Source: CABHOJ01 sp965649545 (lineage in GTDB: Bacteria > Pseudomonadota > Gammaproteobacteria > Burkholderiales > Methylophilaceae). Taken from it: 5,264 bases of DNA. How positions within the stretch are numbered: the first letter of the stretch is position 1; every line of letters begins with the position of its first letter. Location: NCBI GenBank assembly GCA_965649545.1, contig CBFGLF010000118.1, positions 1-5,264 on the forward strand. The letters run 5' to 3'. The notes beneath the pieces were generated by a model. The model searched no databases, was not told where the DNA came from, and saw nothing but the letters and a program-made list of their open reading frames with translations. Position numbers and translations under genes: made by a program. Shown here piece by piece: positions 1 to 5,264 of the stretch.

Positions 1-8
1 GCTTGCGC

Positions 9-14
9 TATAAT
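9..14 (+). promoter_or_regulatory. -10 element of a probable promoter for the pcm-tolC cluster
   Basis: A perfect sigma70 -10 hexamer, TATAAT, lies 37 bases upstream of the first gene. Transcription would start near position 20-22 and give a leader of about 30 bases. The matching -35 would fall before the left edge of the window, so the promoter cannot be checked fully. It is the only promoter-like signal seen ahead of the four closely packed plus-strand genes and is therefore inferred to drive all of them. Confidence 0.5.
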
Positions 15-51
15 CCAAGTCTCCAATTTCAGTGATTTCAGGCGAACAGAA

Positions 52-717
52 ATGACGGCTCATACCGATATCGAACAAGCGCGTTTCAATATGATCGAGC
101 AGCAGATCCGGACCTGGGAAGTGCTCGACAGCGTGGTGCTGGACCTGCTGAAGGAAGTGCCGCGCGAGGCGTTCGTGCCCAAGGAATATGCCGGCCTCGC
201 CTTCGCCGACCTGGAGATCCCCATCGGCCACGGCCAGATGATGCTGTCGCCGAAGATGGAAGGGCGCATCCTGCAGGCCCTGCAGATCAAGCCTACCGAC
301 AAGGTCCTGGAGATCGGTACCGGTAGCGGTTACCTCACCAGCCTGATGGCCAAGCTCGCGAAGGAAGTCATCAGCGTCGAACTGAATCCGGCATTGGCGA
401 AGGTCGCCCAGCAACGCATCACGGCCCATGGCCTGACGAACGTCACGGTCACGGTCGGCGATGCCGCACGGGGCTGGCCCGCTAGCGCCCCTTATGACGT
501 GATCGTCTTCACCGGCTCCCTGCCGGTCATGCCCGAGCAAGTGCAACAGCAGCTGACCATGGGTGGCCGCTTGTTCGTCGTCGTCGGCGAAGCGCCGGTG
601 ATGGAAGCGACCATGGTGCAACGCATCGCCGCGGACAGTTTCAAGCACGACGTGCTGTTCGAGACCTGCCTGCCCTCCCTCGACAATGCCCCACAGCCGG
701 AACGTTTCGAGTTCTAG
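52..717 (+). CDS. pcm: Pcm-family protein-L-isoaspartate O-methyltransferase-like protein
   Basis: This is a 221-residue class I SAM-dependent methyltransferase of the protein-L-isoaspartate O-methyltransferase (Pcm) family. True Pcm enzymes methylate isoaspartyl residues in damaged cytosolic proteins to start their repair. Visible features are the N-terminal REAFVP region (residues 38-43), the SAM-binding motif I VLEIGTGSGY (85-94), an acidic motif II ISVELN with E110, and VGDAARGW (135-142). The length fits the family. The canonical active-site segment GQTISQP is replaced by GQMMLSPK (61-68), so the serine is shifted by one position, and the usual C-terminal FVPL is absent; the protein ends in PERFEF. 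The start at 52 is preceded by AGGCGA at 40-45 and keeps the conserved N-terminal helix. The stop is 15 bases before tolC and in the same frame. Family membership is secure; isoaspartate repair activity is less so. Confidence 0.85.
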   Translation: MTAHTDIEQARFNMIEQQIRTWEVLDSVVLDLLKEVPREAFVPKEYAGLAFADLEIPIGHGQMMLSPKMEGRILQALQIKPTDKVLEIGTGSGYLTSLMAKLAKEVISVELNPALAKVAQQRITAHGLTNVTVTVGDAARGWPASAPYDVIVFTGSLPVMPEQVQQQLTMGGRLFVVVGEAPVMEATMVQRIAADSFKHDVLFETCLPSLDNAPQPERFEF

Positions 718-732
718 GGCCTCTACCCCTCC

Positions 733-2115
733 ATGCGTACACTGGTCGCGATCCTTGGAGTTCTCCTGTTGCCGGGTGCCTTGCACGCGGCGGAACCGCA
801 GCAGAGCCTGATCGATATCTACCAGCTAGCCCTGGAACGCGACCCGACGTGGTCGGCTGCACGTAACGCCAATCTCGCGGCCCAGGAGAAACTGGAACAG
901 GGTAAAGCGCTCTACCGCCCCACGGTCACCTTCAACAGCAACGCCAGCCGCACCGAGTCGGATATCCGCTATATCGGCGGCGTCAACCCGTTCCGTGTCG
1001 GCGGCCCGCAGTCCTTCGATACCTTCGGCTATGGCGTCAGCGTCAACCAGCCCATCCTGCGACTGCAGAATTACGTGGAATACCAGCAGGCCAAGGTGCA
1101 GGTCAGCCAGGCCGACAAGCAACTGATCCTGGCGCAACAGAACCTCATCCTGCGCAGTGCCCAGGCTTATTTCGACGTCTTGCTGGCGCAGGACAAGATC
1201 GACCTCATCAACGCCCAGAAAGCCGCCATCAATCGTCAGCTGGAACAGGCCAAGGCCAATTTCGAGCTGGGCAACGCCACCATCACCGACGTCAATGAAG
1301 CCCAGGCCCGCTACGACCTGACCATGGCGCAGGAGATCGCGGCGCTGAATGAACTCGAGGTGAAGAAACGCACCGTGCAATCGGTGATCGGCGAGATGCC
1401 GAAGAAGCTGGCGCCGGCGCGCGGCGACCTCAAGACCACCCTGCCCGAGCCCAACAACATGGACAAATGGGTGGATCTGGCCTTGCAGAGCAACCTCAAT
1501 CTGAATATCCAGCAGCAGAACCTGGAGATCGCCACCAAGGAAGTCGACAAGCAAAACGCCGGGCACTACCCGACGCTGGATGCCGTCGGCAGTTACACCG
1601 ACACCCGTGCCAGCGGCGGTATCAACGGCTTCGGTAGCGACCTGCAAAGCAGCGTCATCGGCCTGCAATTGGCGATCCCGCTCTACCAGGGCGGTCTCGC
1701 CAGCTCGCGCGTCCGCGAAGCGGTCGCCTTCAAGCAAAAAGCCCAGGACGACGTCGAAGCGGCACGCCGCCAGGCCGACCTCGACACGCGCGAAGCCTAT
1801 CTCAACCTCACCGGCAGCGTGGCCCAGGTGCAGGCTTACGAACAAGCCCTGAATTCCAGCCAGAGCCAGGTCGATTCCACCACCCTCGGTTACGAGGTCG
1901 GTGTGCGTAACAGCGTCGATGTGCTCAACGCCCAGCAGCAACTGTTCAGCGCCAAGCGCGATCTGCTGCAGGCCCGCTATACCTATCTGCTCAGCACGCT
2001 CAAGCTCAAATCCGCGATCGGCATGCTCAGCGAAAGCGATCTGGTCGAGGTCAACCAGCGCCTCTTATTGAGCAATAGCCCCAACACCTCCGCGACCGAT
2101 AACAAGACCAACTGA
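733..2115 (+). CDS. tolC: TolC-family outer membrane efflux/type I secretion channel protein
   Basis: This 460-residue protein is an outer-membrane channel of the TolC/OEP family. Such proteins form trimeric tunnels joining inner-membrane pumps or type I secretion systems to the outside. A signal peptide covers residues 1-19 (hydrophobic VAILGVLLLPGAL, probable cleavage after LHA). Two OEP repeats follow. Residues 177-220 and 387-430 are matching 44-residue segments (FELGNATITDVNEAQ against YEVGVRNSVDVLNAQ), the internal duplication typical of TolC. GLQLAIPLYQGG (310-321) and the ending LSTLKLKSAIGMLSESDL are also family hallmarks. The length is normal and no domain is missing. The start has no purine-rich ribosome-binding site (upstream bases CTCTACCCCTCC), but the signal peptide fixes it; translation may depend on coupling to the gene before. 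No adaptor or pump gene is in the window, so it may be a general-purpose TolC. Confidence 0.95.
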   Translation: MRTLVAILGVLLLPGALHAAEPQQSLIDIYQLALERDPTWSAARNANLAAQEKLEQGKALYRPTVTFNSNASRTESDIRYIGGVNPFRVGGPQSFDTFGYGVSVNQPILRLQNYVEYQQAKVQVSQADKQLILAQQNLILRSAQAYFDVLLAQDKIDLINAQKAAINRQLEQAKANFELGNATITDVNEAQARYDLTMAQEIAALNELEVKKRTVQSVIGEMPKKLAPARGDLKTTLPEPNNMDKWVDLALQSNLNLNIQQQNLEIATKEVDKQNAGHYPTLDAVGSYTDTRASGGINGFGSDLQSSVIGLQLAIPLYQGGLASSRVREAVAFKQKAQDDVEAARRQADLDTREAYLNLTGSVAQVQAYEQALNSSQSQVDSTTLGYEVGVRNSVDVLNAQQQLFSAKRDLLQARYTYLLSTLKLKSAIGMLSESDLVEVNQRLLLSNSPNTSATDNKTN

Positions 2116-2145
2116 GTACGACAACCACCTAAGGCCCCGACCACC

Positions 2146-2709
2146 ATGGCAAAACTCCCCAGCGCGATCGCCCAAGCCACCCTGAGTCGGCTGGTCATCG
2201 TCGACATGCAGGACAAGATCGCCGGCGTCATGGCCGCCGAAGCCATGGGCAAGGTCGTCAAGCACTGCAATATCCTGCTGCAGGCGGCGGCGTTGCTCGA
2301 GATCCCTGCGCTCTATACCGAGCAATATCCGCAAGGCCTGGGCGCAACCCTGCCCAGCGTGGCGGAGGGTTTGAAACAGTCGCCGCGTGTGGAGAAGACC
2401 ACCTTCTCCTGCTGCGCCGAACCCACCTTCTGTCGCCAGCTCACCAGCGATAGGCCGCAGATCATCCTCGCCGGCATGGAAGCGCATATCTGCATCCTGC
2501 AAACGGCACTGCAACTCAAGGAACAGGGCCATCAGGTGTTCGTGGTGGAAGACGCCATCATCTCCCGCGATAGCGCCAACAAGGCCAATGCCGTCGCCCG
2601 CCTGCGCGAAGCCGGCATCACCATCACCAACACCGAGTCTGTCGTCTTCGAATGGCTGGGCAAGGCCGAAGGCGACGCCTTCAAGCAGATCAGCCGCCTC
2701 ATCCGCTAG
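2146..2709 (+). CDS. Isochorismatase-family cysteine hydrolase
   Basis: This 187-residue cytosolic protein belongs to the isochorismatase-like (cysteine hydrolase) superfamily. Members hydrolyse isochorismate, nicotinamide, carbamoyl compounds or unknown amides. The expected catalytic triad is visible: D20 in VIVDMQDK, K84 in RVEKTTFSC, and C116 in AGMEAHICILQTAL. The last motif with its GMEAH segment resembles the YcaC/ISOC1-ISOC2-like branch more than EntB-type isochorismatases, so salicylate or enterobactin synthesis should not be inferred; no siderophore genes are nearby. The length is that of a single-domain member. An AAGG at 2131-2134, 11 bases ahead of the ATG, is a plausible but distant ribosome-binding site. 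It lies 30 bases after tolC and 9 bases before the next gene, suggesting co-transcription. The physiological substrate is unknown. Confidence 0.9.
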   Translation: MAKLPSAIAQATLSRLVIVDMQDKIAGVMAAEAMGKVVKHCNILLQAAALLEIPALYTEQYPQGLGATLPSVAEGLKQSPRVEKTTFSCCAEPTFCRQLTSDRPQIILAGMEAHICILQTALQLKEQGHQVFVVEDAIISRDSANKANAVARLREAGITITNTESVVFEWLGKAEGDAFKQISRLIR

Positions 2710-2718
2710 CCGCTAGAC

Positions 2719-3318
2719 GTGCTTCGCGCGAACTGGAAGCTACTCGCCCTTATCGCCCTCATTTCCTGGGGCGCCTACAGTCACTGGCAGCAACGCCCGG
2801 TCTTACGTGGCCCCGGCATTACTGCGCCCGCCTTGCCGGAACAACGCGCGCCGACAACCAGCGAGGCCCTGACTCTCAACGGCTACCAGATACTCCCGCT
2901 CGCGGATTTCAGCATCGAGGCCCGCGTGCTTTCCACCAAGCATTACAACCTCGGCCGCGAAGCCGATCTCGCGCCGGTCGATCTGGCCTTGGGCTGGGGC
3001 CGCATGTCGGATGAAACGGTGCTGGCGCGTATCGATATCTCGCAGAGTGGCCGTTTCTACTTCTGGCGCACCGACGATTTCCCCATCCCGCGCGAAGAGA
3101 TCGAGACCCACAGCGCCAACATGCACATGGTGCCGGCCGATGCCCTGATCCAACGCCAGCTGGAACAGGTGCGGCCGGGGCAGGTGGTGACCATCAGTGG
3201 GCAATTGATCGAAGCGCAGGCCAGCGATGGTTGGCGCTGGCGCAGCTCGCTGACGCGGGAGGATACGGGGAATGGGGCGTGTGAACTGGTGCTGGTGAAG
3301 TCGCTGTCCGTGAAATGA
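2719..3318 (+). CDS. Conserved-looking membrane-anchored hypothetical protein
   Basis: I do not recognise a named family for this 199-residue protein. Residues 1-6 carry positive charge (LRANWK), followed by one hydrophobic segment at about 7-20 (KLLALIALISWGAY). This looks like a signal anchor that would place the rest in the periplasm. A Pro-rich linker (about 27-46) follows, then a soluble domain with striking composition: DFSIEARVLSTKHY, DLAPVDLALGWGRMSD (83-98), IDISQSGRFYFWRT (105-118), IETHSANMHMVPA (128-140), and a C-terminal DGWRWRSSLTREDTG (170-184). These aromatic- and polar-rich motifs look like a conserved functional surface, with H131, H136 and C188 as possible key residues. The start is GTG at 2719, chosen because it includes the anchor and there is no in-frame ATG before residue 96. 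No clear ribosome-binding site is seen; the 9-base gap suggests coupling. Confidence 0.8.
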   Translation: MLRANWKLLALIALISWGAYSHWQQRPVLRGPGITAPALPEQRAPTTSEALTLNGYQILPLADFSIEARVLSTKHYNLGREADLAPVDLALGWGRMSDETVLARIDISQSGRFYFWRTDDFPIPREEIETHSANMHMVPADALIQRQLEQVRPGQVVTISGQLIEAQASDGWRWRSSLTREDTGNGACELVLVKSLSVK

Positions 3319-3368
3319 TGTTCGGAGCAGCGGGATGCAACGCGCGACCCCAGGCGTAACGCTAGCGA
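3319..3368. other. Convergent intergenic gap without a clear terminator
   Basis: Fifty bases separate the stop of the plus-strand cluster from the stop of waaA. The gap holds only small symmetric elements, such as GCGTAACGC and the 8-base palindrome CGCTAGCG at 3360-3367. No stable GC-rich hairpin followed by a T-run is visible on either strand, so termination here may be Rho-dependent or may occur inside the neighbouring gene. Confidence 0.5.
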
Positions 3369-4628
3369 TCAGCGCAGATGTTGCCTGACTAAACTCGCGA
3401 TCTTCTGCGCGGTACCACCGGCGCTATGGCTGAATTCCAGCGCTGCCCAGCTCATGGCCTGGCGCAGTTCCGGGTCGCCGAACAGTCGCTGCAGTGAAGA
3501 GGCTAGGCCGGCGACATCCTCCACGCGCCAGGCGGCACGTGCGGCGATCGCCTGTTCCGTAGCAGCGGTGAAGTTAAAGGTATGCGGGCCGATCAACACC
3601 GGCTTGCCCATCGCGGAAGCCTCGATCAGGTTCTGGCCACCTAGCGGTTGCAGGCTGCCGCCGATGAAAGCCACGTCACAGGCGGCGTAGTAGGTGAACA
3701 TCTCGCCCATGCTGTCACCAAGGACCACGCTCACCTGACCAGGGATCTCCCCCTTCAGTTTGCTCCGCCTCATGAACGACACCCCACGTTTGGTCAGCAT
3801 GTTCGCCACGTCATCGAAGCGCTGCGGGTGACGCGGCACGATCACCGTCAGCAGGTTGGGGATCTGCGCGGCATCCACCGCATCGAGGATCATCTGTTCC
3901 TCGCCGTCTCGGGTACTGGCGGCGAGGAACACCGGCCTGTGCTTGCCCAGGGCTTCGCGTAGTAGCGCGCCGAGTTCTGCGGCGTTAGGCGGCGGCTCGA
4001 CGTCGAATTTCAGGTTGCCTAGCACATGCACGTTGGTCGCGCCCAGCCTGCCGAGGCGCTGCGCGTCCTGCTCGGTCTGCGCGGCGATGGCCGTCAGCCC
4101 CTGCAACCCTTCCGCGCTAAGGCGTGCCACTTGGGCATAGCCGTGGGCCGATCTCTCCGAGAGCCGGGCGTTCACCAGCAGCAAGGGGATGCCGCGGCGT
4201 TTGCATCCGGCGATGAGGTTGAACCACAGCTCGGTCTCCATCAGCATGCCGAGCGCCGGGCGGTAATGATCGAGGAAGCGCCCCACTGCGCCCGGCACGT
4301 CATAGGGCAGGTAGCAGCGCGAGACGCTGTCGCCGAACAACTGTTCACCGGCGGCGCGCCCGGTCGGCGTGGCGTGGGTCAGCAGGATGCGGTGATCGGG
4401 GTAATGCTTCTGTAGTTCATGCACCAGCGGGGCGGCAGCACGGGTCTCGCCCACCGAGACGCAATGCAGCCAGATCAGGGGGGTATTCCCGATCGAGTGC
4501 TCGAAGAAACCATATCTTTCAAGCACATGTCTTAAGTATTCCGGCTGCTTCATCCCGCGCCACAACAGCTTCAGTGGCGTGAACGGCAACATGAGGTAGA
4601 GCAGCAGGGAATAGAGCGCGCGTGGCAT
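3369..4628 (-). CDS. waaA: 3-deoxy-D-manno-octulosonic acid (Kdo) transferase
   Basis: WaaA (KdtA) transfers Kdo from CMP-Kdo to the lipid A precursor at the cytoplasmic face of the inner membrane, an essential step of lipopolysaccharide synthesis in most Gram-negative bacteria. The 419-residue protein has the family's normal length and two-domain GT-B plan. An N-terminal hydrophobic segment (about 5-23) would anchor it to the membrane. WLHCVSVGETRA (53-64) carries the expected catalytic base E61, and METELW (130-135) is a family signature. GNLKFD (204-209), PRHPQR (265-270), GGSLQPLGGQNLIEA (323-337, with E336) and GPHTFNF (347-353) form the C-terminal CMP-Kdo-binding half. The ATG at 4628 has only a weak GAG about 11 bases upstream, but it includes the membrane anchor. 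The sequence does not show whether it adds one or two Kdo residues. Confidence 0.96.
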   Translation of the reverse strand: MPRALYSLLLYLMLPFTPLKLLWRGMKQPEYLRHVLERYGFFEHSIGNTPLIWLHCVSVGETRAAAPLVHELQKHYPDHRILLTHATPTGRAAGEQLFGDSVSRCYLPYDVPGAVGRFLDHYRPALGMLMETELWFNLIAGCKRRGIPLLLVNARLSERSAHGYAQVARLSAEGLQGLTAIAAQTEQDAQRLGRLGATNVHVLGNLKFDVEPPPNAAELGALLREALGKHRPVFLAASTRDGEEQMILDAVDAAQIPNLLTVIVPRHPQRFDDVANMLTKRGVSFMRRSKLKGEIPGQVSVVLGDSMGEMFTYYAACDVAFIGGSLQPLGGQNLIEASAMGKPVLIGPHTFNFTAATEQAIAARAAWRVEDVAGLASSLQRLFGDPELRQAMSWAALEFSHSAGGTAQKIASLVRQHLR

Positions 4629-4801
4629 GGCTGGATTTTCTCACAGAATGGCGTGCAGGGTTCGCATGCACATCCCCCGCTTTTGTGTCCAACGAATTAT
4701 TTTTAAGGGGTTAGCAAGGGCTCACAAAGCCTCGATTCAAGCCAGTGCAAGGGCGGCAAAATTCGTGCCTCAAAAGAGAGCGGGCGCACCAAAAAAAATT
4801 C
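4629..4801. other. Divergent intergenic region between waaA and the nrdJ promoter
   Basis: Together with the nrdJ leader this makes a 307-base gene-free stretch. This half is clearly less GC-rich than the genes in places. It holds a possible minus-strand waaA promoter and, at 4791-4798, a run of eight A directly upstream of the nrdJ -35, which could act as an UP-like element. A short open frame on the plus strand (4627-4818) has no ribosome-binding site or recognisable protein and is not called. No RNA gene or riboswitch was recognised. Confidence 0.5.
4700..4727 (-). promoter_or_regulatory. Possible waaA promoter
   Basis: Read on the minus strand, TTGTGA (4727-4722) and TAAAAA (4705-4700) are separated by 16 bases and each match four of six consensus positions of sigma70 hexamers. 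Transcription would begin about 65 bases before the waaA start codon. The match is weak in an A/T-rich patch, so this is only a candidate. Confidence 0.25.
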
Positions 4802-4830
4802 TTGACCCACACTACTAAATGACATAATTT
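4802..4830 (+). promoter_or_regulatory. Predicted sigma70 promoter of nrdJ
   Basis: TTGACC at 4802-4807 matches five of six -35 positions and follows an eight-A tract. Two overlapping -10 candidates exist: CATAAT at 4823-4828 (five of six matches, 15-base spacer) and TAATTT at 4825-4830 (three of six, ideal 17-base spacer). Either puts the transcription start near 4835-4838, giving a leader of about 100 bases. The two NrdR boxes lie between the hexamers and just past the start site, which supports this being the real promoter. Confidence 0.65.
4809..4824 (+). promoter_or_regulatory. Degenerate upstream NrdR box
   Basis: ACACTACTAAATGACA keeps the left half (ACAC-T-A) and the central A and TG of the NrdR consensus acaCwAtATaTwGtgt, about nine or ten of sixteen positions. 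On its own it would not be called. It is listed because it starts exactly 31 bases (three helical turns) before the strong box, the spacing known for paired NrdR boxes, and it fills the spacer between the -35 and -10. Confidence 0.55.
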
Positions 4831-4839
4831 TGCACTCAA

Positions 4840-4855
4840 TCACAATATATTGTGG
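4840..4855 (+). promoter_or_regulatory. NrdR box (strong, downstream copy)
   Basis: TCACAATATATTGTGG matches the NrdR box consensus acaCwAtATaTwGtgt at all positions but the two outermost. Its core CACAATATATTGTG (4841-4854) is a perfect 14-base palindrome. NrdR is the zinc-finger/ATP-cone repressor of ribonucleotide reductase genes that senses ATP and dATP. The box lies just downstream of the predicted transcription start and about 80 bases ahead of a ribonucleotide reductase gene, as expected for repression. Confidence 0.87.
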
Positions 4856-4858
4856 TCA

Positions 4859-4874
4859 CCGGCCAAACTGCCGG
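4859..4874 (+). other. Small inverted repeat in the nrdJ leader
   Basis: CCGGC (4859-4863) and GCCGG (4870-4874) can pair around a six-base loop, giving a five-base-pair GC hairpin early in the predicted leader. It is followed by an A-rich, probably unstructured stretch up to the ribosome-binding site rather than a T-run, so it is not an intrinsic terminator for nrdJ transcription. It could stabilise the 5' end or be chance. Confidence 0.4.
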
Positions 4875-4918
4875 CAAAACATTAACAAAAACACCAACAA
4901 GAATACTGGCTCGTTATC

Positions 4919-4926
4919 AGGAAGGA
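4919..4926 (+). promoter_or_regulatory. Ribosome-binding site that fixes the nrdJ start
   Basis: AGGAAGGA is a strong Shine-Dalgarno-like sequence. Two in-frame ATGs follow, at 4927 and 4936. The first touches the Shine-Dalgarno directly and would be too close, while the second sits 9 bases downstream, a normal spacing, so 4936 is taken as the start. Confidence 0.75.
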
Positions 4927-4935
4927 ATGCTCCCC

Positions 4936-5264
4936 ATGTTGAAGGCTGTCAAAACCGTGCAGGACGACAATGACGTCGGCGCACAAGAAGTGCCGATCCA
5001 ACCCGTATCCCTGGATATCTGGGATAAGAAGTATCGCTTGAAGACCAAGCAGGGTGAGCACGTCGACGCCAGCATGGATGACTCCTACAAGCGTGTGGCT
5101 CGCGCCCTGGCCGATGCCGAAGAGACCGAAGAGAAGCGCGCCTACTGGTACGACAAGTTCGTCTGGGCGCTGCGCCGTGGCGCCATCCCCGCCGGCCGCA
5201 TCACCTCCAACGCCGGTGCGCTGGAGCACAAGCCCGCCACCTCCACCATCAACTGCACCGTCTC
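4936..5264 (+). CDS. nrdJ: Adenosylcobalamin-dependent (class II) ribonucleotide reductase, N-terminal part
   Basis: This open frame is cut by the right edge after 109 codons. Class II reductases convert ribonucleotides to deoxyribonucleotides using adenosylcobalamin to make the radical, so they need neither oxygen nor a separate radical subunit. The visible part holds SLDIWDKKYRLK (25-36), a segment DDSYKRVARALADAE (48-62), WALRRGAIPAGRITSNAG (77-94) and LEHKPATSTINCTV (96-109), which I recognise as the start of the proteobacterial NrdJ form. C107 is probably one of the redox-active cysteines reduced after each turnover. No ATP-cone domain is visible at the N-terminus. The gene has its own promoter with paired NrdR boxes and a strong ribosome-binding site, and is divergent from waaA. 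Class I NrdA is the alternative but fits the motifs less well; the catalytic domain lies outside the window. Confidence 0.88.
   Translation, partial: MLKAVKTVQDDNDVGAQEVPIQPVSLDIWDKKYRLKTKQGEHVDASMDDSYKRVARALADAEETEEKRAYWYDKFVWALRRGAIPAGRITSNAGALEHKPATSTINCTV

Noticed and set aside
826..1941. Long minus-strand open frame of 371 codons opposite tolC
   Set aside because: It mirrors the tolC codon pattern in GC-rich DNA, has Leu/Gly/Val-rich low-information sequence and no start signals; tolC is unmistakable on the other strand.
3648..3962. Plus-strand open frames opposite waaA (also 3454-3690, 3856-4140 and 4026-4415)
   Set aside because: They are overlapping shadows of a clear full-length waaA, with no recognisable protein motifs.
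4718..4732. Small hairpin GGCT-CACAA-AGCC
   Set aside because: Only four or five base pairs and no T-run on either strand; too weak to call a terminator or regulatory element.
4736..4760. AAGCCAGTGC followed by a G-rich stretch, resembling part of a cobalamin riboswitch B12 box
   Set aside because: The remaining conserved blocks and the long folded aptamer are absent, and it lies upstream of the predicted nrdJ promoter, outside the transcript.
4627..4818. Plus-strand 63-codon open frame in the intergenic region
   Set aside because: No ribosome-binding site, basic low-complexity composition, and it runs into the nrdJ promoter -35 and the upstream NrdR box, so it is most likely chance.
4882..5229. 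Minus-strand 115-codon open frame opposite nrdJ
   Set aside because: It is the complement of a well-recognised ribonucleotide reductase N-terminus and shows no family motif.

Overview
The window looks like chromosomal housekeeping DNA from a Gram-negative proteobacterium, most likely a betaproteobacterium or a related gammaproteobacterium. It encodes an outer-membrane efflux protein (TolC) and the Kdo transferase of lipopolysaccharide synthesis (WaaA). The coding sequence is GC-rich with strong G/C preference at third positions. The WaaA motif GGSLQPLGGQNLIEA is, from memory, of the type common in Betaproteobacteria. I would not name a genus.

Layout. Positions 1-51 hold the end of a promoter (a perfect TATAAT) and the leader of a tight four-gene plus-strand cluster: a Pcm-family methyltransferase (52-717), tolC (733-2115), an isochorismatase-family hydrolase (2146-2709), and an uncharacterised membrane-anchored protein (2719-3318). 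The gaps are 15, 30 and 9 bases, so co-transcription is likely. waaA lies on the minus strand (3369-4628) and converges on the cluster across 50 bases with no clear terminator. Positions 4629-4935 form a divergent control region between waaA and a plus-strand gene that runs off the right edge. That gene (4936-5264) is the N-terminus of an adenosylcobalamin-dependent (class II) ribonucleotide reductase, nrdJ.

Regulation. The best-supported regulatory signal is in front of nrdJ. A near-consensus NrdR box (4840-4855) contains a perfect 14-base palindrome. A degenerate partner (4809-4824) starts exactly 31 bases upstream. Both sit on a sigma70-like promoter whose -35 is TTGACC at 4802. This is the classic architecture for repression of ribonucleotide reductase genes by NrdR. 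No cobalamin riboswitch was recognised in the leader.

Functional picture. TolC and WaaA both serve the outer membrane. The methyltransferase and hydrolase flanking tolC are soluble enzymes of uncertain substrate, and the fourth protein probably faces the periplasm. There is no mobile element, CRISPR array, tRNA or rRNA, and no sign of horizontal transfer. I see no convincing novel system. The points most worth following are the nrdJ control region, the altered active-site motif in the Pcm-like protein, and the uncharacterised 199-residue protein.
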